A stretch of DNA of 38,670 bases from Cryobacterium sp. GTDB lineage: Bacteria; Actinomycetota; Actinomycetes; Actinomycetales; Microbacteriaceae. This document shows positions 8,326-14,680 of this stretch, one piece after another. A program made the position numbers and the translations under genes. The notes beneath the pieces are model-generated. The model searched no databases and had not been told where the DNA came from. It was given only the letters and a program-made list of their open reading frames with translations. The DNA lies in the NCBI GenBank assembly GCA_014376815.1, contig JACMQV010000290.1:1-38670 (forward strand), in the 5' to 3' direction. Numbering within the stretch: the first letter of the stretch is position 1; each line of letters starts with the position of its first letter.

Positions 8326-8634
8326 ATGTCTGACCCTAAATCCGAAGCGTCGCGCATCCTGGGACTGCGGTTGCGCCGCCGCCGCCGCCAATTGGCCCTC
8401 AACCAGGAGGCCGTGGCGCACCTGGCGGGGATCAACGTGTCCAATTACGCGCGCATCGACCGGGGTCACGGGAACCCCACGTTTCACACGCTGATCCGGC
8501 TTGCGACGGTGCTCGGCCTGGAGCCGGGCGAGTTGATGAGCGGGTTCAGTGCCGAACAGTTGCCGCCGACTCGCGACAGTCTCATGTCGTCGTCGGCCGG
8601 CCTGAGGTTGACGGCCCAGGTCAGGCCGACTTGA
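8326..8634 (+). CDS. Small XRE-family helix-turn-helix transcriptional regulator
   Basis: 102 residues. A single HTH_3-type domain spans about residues 10-66: LGLRLRRRRRQLALNQEAVAHLAGI with recognition helix NVSNYARIDRGHGNPTFHTL, then LIRLATVLGLEPGEL. A run of five Arg precedes the second helix. The roughly 36 C-terminal residues have no recognisable domain. The ATG at 8326 is preferred over upstream in-frame starts because the conserved domain begins a few residues later and a -10-like hexamer ends 6 nt before it. Its end overlaps the convergent ABC ATPase gene by 14 bases. The divergent EcsC gene is a possible target (inference). Confidence 0.85.
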   Translation: MSDPKSEASRILGLRLRRRRRQLALNQEAVAHLAGINVSNYARIDRGHGNPTFHTLIRLATVLGLEPGELMSGFSAEQLPPTRDSLMSSSAGLRLTAQVRPT

Positions 8635-9367
8635 TGCCGTACTGGGTGTTGTAGAGCGCCAGGACCTCGTTGATGGGCGCATCCAGGACGAGTTCGCCCT
8701 TGTCCAGGTACAGGCCCCTCGTGCAGAACCGGCGCAGGTCGCGTTCGTTGTGCGAGACGAAGAAGAGCGTCCGTCCGCCGGCGAGGAGCTCCTCGATGCG
8801 CCGGTAACACTTTTCCCGGAAGGCCTTGTCGCCCACGGCCAGCACCTCGTCGACGAGGAGGATCGGCTCCTCGAGGCGGGAAATGACGGCGAAGGCGATG
8901 CGAACCTTCATCCCGCTGGACAGGTGCTTGTAGGGGGTGTCGACAAAGTCGGCGATCTCGGCGAATTCGATGATCTCGTCGAAGCGCTCGTTGATCTGCT
9001 TCTTCGTCATGCCGTGCAGGCCGGCCGTGAGGTACACGTTGTCACGCACGCTGAGGTCGTCCACGAACCCGCCGGTGATCTCGATCAGCGGGGCGACGCC
9101 CTCCGTGACGTGCACCGTGCCCTCGTCGGGCAGCACCACGCCGGTGACGAGTTTCAGGAGGGTGGACTTGCCCTGGCCGTTGCGGCCGACCACGCCGATC
9201 GCTTCGCCGCGCTGCACGGAGAAGGACACATTCCGGAGCGCCCAGAACTCGCCGGGCCGGATGCGCCGCTTGCTGCCCGCGAACATGTCCTTGAACGTTC
9301 GGCGGCCGCGCCGATTACGTCGAAAACGGATGCCGACACCTGTCAGGGTGATCACCGGTGCCGCCAC
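8621..9367 (-). CDS. TagH/Wzt-like ABC transporter ATP-binding protein for surface polysaccharide export
   Basis: 248 residues, GTG start that shares one base with the stop of the upstream permease gene (TAGTG), so the pair is translationally coupled. Walker A is GRNGQGKST at residues 61-69, the signature is LSSGMKVR, Walker B is ILLVDEVLAVGD and the switch His is in SHNERDL. The VLAVGD extension of Walker B and the basic N terminus (RFRRNRRGRR) are typical of the TagH/Wzt class that drives export of teichoic acids and O-antigen-like glycans. It lacks the C-terminal carbohydrate-binding domain of some Wzt proteins, as the chain ends soon after the D-loop region. It works with the adjoining permease. 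Confidence 0.92.
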   Translation of the reverse strand: MAAPVITLTGVGIRFRRNRRGRRTFKDMFAGSKRRIRPGEFWALRNVSFSVQRGEAIGVVGRNGQGKSTLLKLVTGVVLPDEGTVHVTEGVAPLIEITGGFVDDLSVRDNVYLTAGLHGMTKKQINERFDEIIEFAEIADFVDTPYKHLSSGMKVRIAFAVISRLEEPILLVDEVLAVGDKAFREKCYRRIEELLAGGRTLFFVSHNERDLRRFCTRGLYLDKGELVLDAPINEVLALYNTQYGIKSA

Positions 9368-10167
9368 TAGATCTCCTTCAAAACGGCGCGCTCCGTGCGC
9401 GTGAAGACGACCAGGCCGACCGCGAGCAGCGCCAGCGACATAGCGGCGCTGACCCCGACGACGGCCCAGTTGAGCTGGCCGGGGAAGAAGGCGGCACGGT
9501 ACAGGCTGAAGATGCCGCTCAGCGGGTTGAACGCTGCCCAGAACTGAAGTTGCTGGGGGAGGTCGGTGGTGCCGTAGATGATCGGGGAGGCGTAGAAGAG
9601 GAATCGCAGCACGAGTTTGACTGCCCGCTCCAGATCACGGAAGAAGACCACCAGGGGAGCAACGATGAGGCCCACCCCGACGGTGAGCAATGCCTGGATC
9701 ACGATGGCGAGCGGGAAGAAGACGGCGTCGGCGCTCATGGGCGCGCCGGAGAAGGCCGCGAAGAGCACGAGCACCGGAATGGAGGCCAGGAATTCGATCC
9801 CCTTGGAGAGCACCAACCGGTTGACCCAGATCGTGCGGGGAATCCGCGTCGATCGGATCAGCTTCGCCTCCCGCAGGAACGCACGGGTGCAGTCGGAGAT
9901 CGTGCCGTTGAACCACATCCAGGGCAGCAGCGCGGCCAGGAGGAACACGATGTACGGTTCGTTGCCCACGCCGCGCTGGAACACCTGGGTGAAGACGAAC
10001 CAGTAGATGCCCGCCATCACGAGAGGGTCGAGAATCGACCAGAAGTAGCCGAGCAGCGATGTTGAGTACCGCACGCGCAGGTCCCGCTGAGTGAGCAACC
10101 AGAGGGAATGACGATACCGAGCGAATGATGTGCGCTGCTCAGGGCGCACTTCCGCGTAACTACTCAC
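9367..10167 (-). CDS. TagG/Wzm-like ABC-2 permease for surface polysaccharide export
   Basis: 266 residues, GTG start. The N terminus RYRHSLWLLTQRDLRVRYSTSLLGYFWSILDPLV is the hallmark of ABC-2 polysaccharide permeases. About six hydrophobic helices follow (LVMAGIYWFVFTQV, FLLAALLPWMWFNG, ASIPVLVLFAAFSG, VIQALLTVGVGLIV, LRFLFYASPIIYGT, SLALLAVGLVVFT), with FNPLSGIFSLYR between the last two. With the downstream ATPase it forms a full transporter that would flip a lipid-linked glycan or teichoic-acid-like polymer across the membrane. No ribosome-binding site is seen; TACGAT ends 7 nt before the start, so transcription probably begins at or next to the GTG. Confidence 0.92.
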   Translation of the reverse strand: MSSYAEVRPEQRTSFARYRHSLWLLTQRDLRVRYSTSLLGYFWSILDPLVMAGIYWFVFTQVFQRGVGNEPYIVFLLAALLPWMWFNGTISDCTRAFLREAKLIRSTRIPRTIWVNRLVLSKGIEFLASIPVLVLFAAFSGAPMSADAVFFPLAIVIQALLTVGVGLIVAPLVVFFRDLERAVKLVLRFLFYASPIIYGTTDLPQQLQFWAAFNPLSGIFSLYRAAFFPGQLNWAVVGVSAAMSLALLAVGLVVFTRTERAVLKEI

Positions 10168-10174
10168 GCGCTCT

Positions 10175-10180
10175 ATCGTA
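10175..10180 (-). promoter_or_regulatory. -10 hexamer TACGAT for leaderless TagG-like gene
   Basis: On the minus strand TACGAT lies 7 nt before the GTG at 10167. It directly abuts a 9-bp palindrome (10181-10199) that would occupy the spacer between -35 and -10. Confidence 0.5.
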
Positions 10181-10199
10181 GGGCCGCGCGGCGCGGCCC
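10181..10199. repeat. GC-rich perfect palindrome between nucleotidyltransferase gene and tagG-like promoter
   Basis: gggccgcgc (10181-10189) and gcgcggccc (10191-10199) are exact inverted repeats around one base. It sits 15 bases after the end of the minus-strand nucleotidyltransferase gene and touches the -10 of the tagG-like gene. It could be an attenuating hairpin without a T run, or an operator. Confidence 0.5.
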
Positions 10200-10213
10200 C
10201 AGGCTGTCAACGC

Positions 10214-10906
10214 CTAGACGAACAGGTTGGCCCGCTCGAGGTCTTCGGCGAAGTCGACCTCGACGGCGTAGAAGTCGGAGATGTCGAGCGGTTCGACCAG
10301 CAGGTTGTTCTTCTCGATGGCGAGTTCGATGCCGCGTTCGAAGTAGTCCTGGTCATCGACCTTGGTCAGGTGGTGGAGCAGGACGGCCTTGTAGGCGCTG
10401 GAGATGTAGTTGATGCCGACCGCTTCGCCGAGCCCGCCCTTGACGGTCTTCGACAGCTCCTTGATGAAGCCCTCCGCGCCGGTCGTGTACTTGACCTCTT
10501 CGTCGGACACCTTCGAGGTGTTGACGGTCACGAACGACTGGTCACGAGCCACCATGGCAGCGGCGCGGTCGAGAATGGCGGGGTCGAAGACCACATCGCC
10601 GTTCATCCAGAGCACTCCGCCGGTGGTCGAGGCCTGCAGGGCGCGCATCAGGCTCTTCGACGTGTTGGTCTGGTCGTATTCCTCGTTGTAGACGAAGGAT
10701 GCCTGAGGGAAGGCCTCGATGATGTGCTCGAGCTTGTAGCCGACGACGATGGTGACCTTGGCCTTCTTGCCGAAGGCGTGCGCGATGTTGTCGAACTGCT
10801 GCCGCATGATCGTTCGACCGTCGTTGAGTTCGGTGAGGGGCTTCGGGAGCGAACGGCCGAGTCTGCTGCCCATGCCTGCTGCCAGAATGACTACCTGAGT
10901 GGTCAC
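10214..10906 (-). CDS. NTP-transferase family protein, likely cytidylyltransferase (LicC/IPCT-like)
   Basis: 230 residues from the GTG at 10906, chosen because AAGGAGA lies just upstream on its strand and the fold begins at once (TTQVVILAAGMGSRLG). The nucleotide-binding motif is G11-M-G-S-R15 with the PKPL loop (P21-K22-P23). NEEYDQTNTSKSL and WMNGDVVFDP (metal-binding Asp) resemble LicC choline-phosphate and IPCT inositol-phosphate cytidylyltransferases more than sugar-phosphate uridylyltransferases. This class makes the CDP-alcohol used by CDP-alcohol phosphotransferases, one of which is encoded at 4264-5076. It lies upstream of the TagGH pair on the same strand, separated by a palindrome and a promoter. 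The substrate is not shown by the sequence. Confidence 0.82.
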   Translation of the reverse strand: MTTQVVILAAGMGSRLGRSLPKPLTELNDGRTIMRQQFDNIAHAFGKKAKVTIVVGYKLEHIIEAFPQASFVYNEEYDQTNTSKSLMRALQASTTGGVLWMNGDVVFDPAILDRAAAMVARDQSFVTVNTSKVSDEEVKYTTGAEGFIKELSKTVKGGLGEAVGINYISSAYKAVLLHHLTKVDDQDYFERGIELAIEKNNLLVEPLDISDFYAVEVDFAEDLERANLFV

Positions 10907-10972
10907 GATTGTCTCCTTAAAAAAGTTCAGGGGACCGAGACAACACTCGAAGTTGGACTGAGTTTGTCTGCG

Positions 10973-10990
10973 GTTCACCCATAAGTTCAC
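10973..10990 (+). promoter_or_regulatory. GTTCAC direct repeat upstream of nucleotidyltransferase gene
   Basis: GTTCAC occurs at 10973-10978 and again at 10985-10990, a 12-nt period, in a relatively A+T-rich leader of about 100 nt before the minus-strand gene. It resembles the GTTCACC units of actinobacterial PHO boxes, but these usually repeat every 11 nt. A TACTCT hexamer on the minus strand (11023-11018) could be the -10. Confidence 0.25.
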
Positions 10991-11152
10991 GTATAGACAC
11001 ACCGTTATGCCATCCTCAGAGTACCTTAAGGGCCATATCCGGGGGAAGAGCGGTCTCCGAACGTGTTTCTTTCGTGACCCGGTTCGGTGTCAAGTCGTCC
11101 CGAAATGTGACTTTGCCTGACCCCCAAACCTGCGGTGTCAGACGGTCCTTGG

Positions 11153-11158
11153 TAGGTT
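11153..11158 (+). promoter_or_regulatory. -10 hexamer TAGGTT for leaderless ABC ATPase gene
   Basis: TAGGTT ends 6 nt before the GTG at 11165, so the transcript probably begins at the start codon. No ribosome-binding site is visible. Confidence 0.55.
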
Positions 11159-11164
11159 AGCGAG

Positions 11165-12766
11165 GTGACTGACGTGCCCCCCGAATCCGAGCCCGACGAG
11201 CCGAGGACTGCAGCACCGAGGCAGGTTTCCGCGGAACCCCAGGCCGCGGCCACGACGCCTGCGCGTAAATCACCGGTACGAAAATCCCCGGTCCGGGTGC
11301 CCCCCGCCCGCACTCCGGGTACCCCCCGTCCGTCGGCGGCGCGGCCGTCCACCGCGCGGGCTGCCTCGGCCGATCCCGCAGCCGCCGCCGCCCTGCCGAA
11401 GAAGCGGCCGGCGAGGCCGGCGAGGGCCACCGAAAAACGGGCTCCCGCACCCGATTCCGCGGTTGCCGTACCCGGCTCTGCCACGCCGGCGGCCGCGCCG
11501 AGTTCGCCGACCAGCCGCACGACCGCGGCGAAGGCAACCGCCGCCCGCACCGCGGCTGCGAAGTCGGAGTCCGCCGTGAAGTCGGGAGTGGCGCGGGCCA
11601 GCGCCGCGAAAGCCACGGCTACCAAGACCACCGCGGCGAAAGCCAGTGCGGCCAGGGCTGCCGCCGTTCGCGCGGCTGCGCTCCAGGTGTCGGCAGACCG
11701 GCTGGTTCCGGAGCCCGCCGGCAGCGGCGAGGGATCGCCCGCCACGGTGACACCGGCATCCGTTGTCGACGGGGTGCCGTTTGTGGCGGAGGTGCCGCTC
11801 GCACCGGACGTGCCTGCTGTGCCGGTTGCCGCGGAGGTTCCCCTGGTCGCGGTGGCCCCCGTTGTGCTCGAACCCGTGGTCGCTGAACCCGTGGTCGCTG
11901 AAACCGTGGTCGCTGAACCCGTTGTCGCGGAGCCGATTCGTACCGCGCCCAACCGCAGCCCCCGGAAGTCCACGGTCGCACCCGTCGTGCCCCCAGACCC
12001 GACGGCGCCGGTCGTCCTGGCCGTGAACGGGCTGCAGAAGAGCTTCGGCCACACCGTCGCGGTGTCGGGCATCGACCTGGAGGTGCGCGCCGGATCGTTC
12101 TACGGGATCGTCGGTCCCAACGGCGCCGGCAAGACCACGACGCTGTCCATGATCACCGGCCTGCTGCGCCCGGATGCCGGTTCCGTGACGGTCAACGGGA
12201 TCGATGTCTGGGGGAGCCCGATCGCCGCCAAGCGACTCATCGGCGTCCTTCCCGACCGGTTGCGGCTCTTCGACCGGCTGACCGGCGCCCAGCTCCTCTA
12301 CTACTCCGGGGTGCTGCGCGGGCTCGATGCCGTGACCGTGCGCAAACGTTCGGCCGACCTTGCGATCGCTTTCGGGCTGGAAGAGGCGCTCAACCGGCTC
12401 GTCGCCGACTACTCGGCCGGCATGACGAAGAAGATCGCCCTGGCCTGCGCCATGATCCACTCGCCACGATTGCTGGTCCTCGATGAGCCCTTCGAGTCCG
12501 TCGACCCGGTCTCGGCCGTCAACGTCACCGAGATCCTGCAGAAGTACGTGGCCAGTGGTGGCACGGTCGTTCTCTCCAGTCACGGTATGGACATGATCCA
12601 GCGGGTCTGCGACCACGTGGCCATCATCGTCCAGGGTGCCGTCCTGGCCTCCGGCACGGTTGACGAGGTGCGCGGCGAGTCGACGCTCGAGGACCGGTTC
12701 ATCGAGCTGGCCGGCGGACGCAAAGAGACGGAGGGTATGGAGTGGTTGCACAGTTTCTCGGACTGA
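11165..12766 (+). CDS. ABC transporter ATP-binding protein with long Lys/Ala-rich and repeat-containing N-terminal tail
   Basis: 533 residues. The ATPase core occupies only about residues 283-533: Walker A GPNGAGKTT at 317-325, signature YSAGMTKK, Walker B LLVLDEPFESVD and switch His in SSHGMDM. This is the ordinary drug/ABC-2-type ATPase size. Residues 1-280 are low complexity. A Pro/Ser/Lys-rich part comes first, then a Lys/Ala-rich part at about 118-178 with repeated AAKA/ATKT units like the tail of histone H1 or mycobacterial HupB, then Val/Pro-rich VVAEP repeats. The GTG at 11165 is 6 nt after TAGGTT, which supports the long form. An internal start nearer the core cannot be excluded. It overlaps the permease gene by 25 bases and is surely its partner. 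Confidence 0.85.
   Translation: MTDVPPESEPDEPRTAAPRQVSAEPQAAATTPARKSPVRKSPVRVPPARTPGTPRPSAARPSTARAASADPAAAAALPKKRPARPARATEKRAPAPDSAVAVPGSATPAAAPSSPTSRTTAAKATAARTAAAKSESAVKSGVARASAAKATATKTTAAKASAARAAAVRAAALQVSADRLVPEPAGSGEGSPATVTPASVVDGVPFVAEVPLAPDVPAVPVAAEVPLVAVAPVVLEPVVAEPVVAETVVAEPVVAEPIRTAPNRSPRKSTVAPVVPPDPTAPVVLAVNGLQKSFGHTVAVSGIDLEVRAGSFYGIVGPNGAGKTTTLSMITGLLRPDAGSVTVNGIDVWGSPIAAKRLIGVLPDRLRLFDRLTGAQLLYYSGVLRGLDAVTVRKRSADLAIAFGLEEALNRLVADYSAGMTKKIALACAMIHSPRLLVLDEPFESVDPVSAVNVTEILQKYVASGGTVVLSSHGMDMIQRVCDHVAIIVQGAVLASGTVDEVRGESTLEDRFIELAGGRKETEGMEWLHSFSD
11864..11938 (+). repeat. Five imperfect 15-bp tandem repeats inside the ABC ATPase gene
   Basis: The unit gtcgctgaacccgtg occurs five times in a row with few changes (starts 11864, 11879, 11894, 11909, 11924). 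It keeps the reading frame and encodes V-V-A-E-P type pentapeptides. Copy number could vary between strains. Confidence 0.85.
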
Positions 12767-14316
12767 GGGTCCGCCTGCTCGCCAACCTCTTCCGGCGCAG
12801 CCCCTGGCAGGTCGTGGGAATCGCGATCGGCCTCCTGTACGGCCTCCTCGTGGCGGTCGGGCTCCTGGTGTTGCTGGTGGGACTTCGATTCACCGGTGAC
12901 GTCGAGGCCATCCGTGACGGCATGGTCGTCGGCGGAGCCTTCGTGGTGCTCGGGTTCCTGCTGGTTCCGCTCGTGTTCGGCATCGACGACGCCATGGACC
13001 CGCGCAAGTTCGCCACCATGGGCATCCCTCAGCGGCAGCTGTCGCTCGGACTGGCGGCCTCCTCACTGATCGGGGTCCCCGCGTTCGTGCTGGCCCTGGT
13101 GCTGCTCGGCACCGTTGTCACATGGTCGCGGGGCATCCTCGAGACGCTGCTGGCCGTGGTGTCAGCCGTCGTGCTGCTGGCCACGTGCATGCTGGCGTCA
13201 CGGGTCAGCACGTCACTTGCTGCGTTCCTGCTGGCGACCCGCCGGTCGCGCGAGTTCACCGGAATCATCGGTGTACTGCTGCTGGTCATGATCGCGCCCG
13301 TCGTGCTCCTGGCCGTCAATTTCGACTGGGGACAGTACGGCCTCGACCTGATCGGCGGGTTGTCGGCGATTCTCGGCTGGACGCCGCTGGGTGCGGCCTG
13401 GGCCGTCCCCGGAGACGCAGCGACCGGTGCCTGGGGCGCGGCCTTGCTGAAACTCCTCGTGGCAGCGGCGACGGTGTACGTGCTGTGGCAGGCGTGGCAG
13501 GTCCTCGTCGCCCGGATGCTGGTCACGCCCGGTCGGGAGGCCCCGGTTCGCCAGTACGGCGGTTTGGGCTGGTTCGACCGCCTGCCGCACACCCCGATCG
13601 GCGCCATCGCCGCTCGCAGCATCACCTACTGGCGCCGGGACTCGAGGTACTGGATGTCGCTGATCATGATTCCGGTCATCCCCGTGCTCGTCATCATTCC
13701 GTTGAACTTCGCCGGGGTCCCCCTGACCGACCTCGCCCTTCTCCCCGTGCCGCTGATGAGCGTCTTCCTGGGCTGGACGCTGCACAACGACGTCGCTTTC
13801 GACCACACGGCCGTCTGGCTGCACGTGGCCTCCGGCACCCGTGGCTTCGCCGACCGGCTCGGCCGCCTGGTTCCCGCACTGATTGTGGGCGTCCCGCTGA
13901 TCGGCATCGGGTCGGCGATCAGTGTCTCGTTCTACGGAGACTGGACCGCGTTGCCGTCGGTGCTGGGCGTGAGCACCTGCATCCTGCTGACCGGGCTCGG
14001 CTTCTCGAGCTACTCCTCGGCCAGGTTCCCGTACCCGGCGACGAAGCCGGGCGACAGCCCGTTCTCCCAGCCACAGGCATCCGATACGCCGGCCGCCATG
14101 ATCCAGTCCCTGACCTTCGCCGGGTCGATCGCCCTGTCACTGCCGGCCATCGCCTCTGGTCTGCTGGGCGTCTTCGTTGACCCGATCTGGCACCTGCCCG
14201 CCCTGCTGCTGGGCGTGGGCGTCGGACTCCTCACCCTGACCGGCGGAGTCTGGGCGGGCTCACGTGCCTTCGAACGGCGCGGGCCGGAGATACTCGCCTC
14301 GGCCATGCGCGCCTGA
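12742..14316 (+). CDS. Multi-pass membrane protein, ABC exporter permease subunit
   Basis: 524 residues, GTG start within the end of the ATPase gene and preceded by ACGGAGGGT. Roughly ten to twelve hydrophobic helices are spread over the whole length, for example VVGIAIGLLYGLLVAVGLLVL near residue 25, VLGFLLVPLVFGI, LLLVMIAPVVLLA, MIPVIPVLVIIPL and LLGVGVGLLTLTGGVWAG. There is no soluble catalytic domain. The 25-base overlap with the ATPase gene and the membrane topology identify it as the transport partner. It lacks the short six-helix layout of classical ABC-2 permeases, so it is a larger, poorly characterised type common in actinobacteria. The substrate is unknown. Confidence 0.8.
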   Translation: MVAQFLGLRVRLLANLFRRSPWQVVGIAIGLLYGLLVAVGLLVLLVGLRFTGDVEAIRDGMVVGGAFVVLGFLLVPLVFGIDDAMDPRKFATMGIPQRQLSLGLAASSLIGVPAFVLALVLLGTVVTWSRGILETLLAVVSAVVLLATCMLASRVSTSLAAFLLATRRSREFTGIIGVLLLVMIAPVVLLAVNFDWGQYGLDLIGGLSAILGWTPLGAAWAVPGDAATGAWGAALLKLLVAAATVYVLWQAWQVLVARMLVTPGREAPVRQYGGLGWFDRLPHTPIGAIAARSITYWRRDSRYWMSLIMIPVIPVLVIIPLNFAGVPLTDLALLPVPLMSVFLGWTLHNDVAFDHTAVWLHVASGTRGFADRLGRLVPALIVGVPLIGIGSAISVSFYGDWTALPSVLGVSTCILLTGLGFSSYSSARFPYPATKPGDSPFSQPQASDTPAAMIQSLTFAGSIALSLPAIASGLLGVFVDPIWHLPALLLGVGVGLLTLTGGVWAGSRAFERRGPEILASAMRA

Positions 14317-14349
14317 CCGGCCCGCCTGCCGTTTCGAGGCTGGGTTGCC

Positions 14350-14355
14350 TAGAAT
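14350..14355 (+). promoter_or_regulatory. -10 hexamer TAGAAT for leaderless DUF3039 gene
   Basis: TAGAAT ends 7 nt before the ATG at 14363. The leader has no ribosome-binding site, so this start is best explained as leaderless. Confidence 0.55.
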
Positions 14356-14362
14356 GTTGGGT

Positions 14363-14650
14363 ATGACTGAAGACTTCCGTGCGAGCATCGCAGAACCCGG
14401 CAACCCCGGCGGCGGCACATCGACTCTGGACCGTGAACTCGAAGAACTCCTGAACCGGGAGCAAATCGAGCCGGGCGATCACGAACGGTTCTCGCACTAC
14501 GTGCCCAAGGACAAGATTCTCGAGTCCGCCATCTCCGGCAAGCCGGTCAAGGCTCTCTGTGGCAAGAAGTGGCTGCCGGGCCGCGACCCGGAGAAGTTTC
14601 CGGTCTGCCCGACCTGCAAGGCCATCTACGAGAAGATGAAGGCTTCCTGA
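14363..14650 (+). CDS. DUF3039 family protein, small putative zinc-binding protein
   Basis: 95 residues. The start at 14363 is favoured over the upstream in-frame start at 14264 by the TAGAAT hexamer 7 nt before it; the upstream extension also lies in the end of the permease gene. Residues 1-25 are flexible and Gly/Pro-rich. The conserved part is ERFSHYVPKDKILES, SGKPVKALCGKKWLPGRDP and FPVCPTCKAIYE. H45, C66, C82 and C85 are placed as in a one-zinc ribbon (inference). The family is conserved in actinobacteria and has no known function. The gene stands alone, convergent with pncB. Confidence 0.87.
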   Translation: MTEDFRASIAEPGNPGGGTSTLDRELEELLNREQIEPGDHERFSHYVPKDKILESAISGKPVKALCGKKWLPGRDPEKFPVCPTCKAIYEKMKAS

Positions 14651-14680
14651 CCGTTGTGTAGCGGTGCGTGTGCCTGATGC

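Noticed and set aside
11864-11938. Possible CRISPR-like array from regularly spaced repeats.
   Set aside because: The 15-bp units are directly adjacent with no spacers and keep an open reading frame; no cas genes are present.
14264-14362. N-terminal extension of the DUF3039 protein by 33 residues.
   Set aside because: It overlaps the permease end and lacks a start signal, while TAGAAT sits 7 nt before the ATG at 14363.
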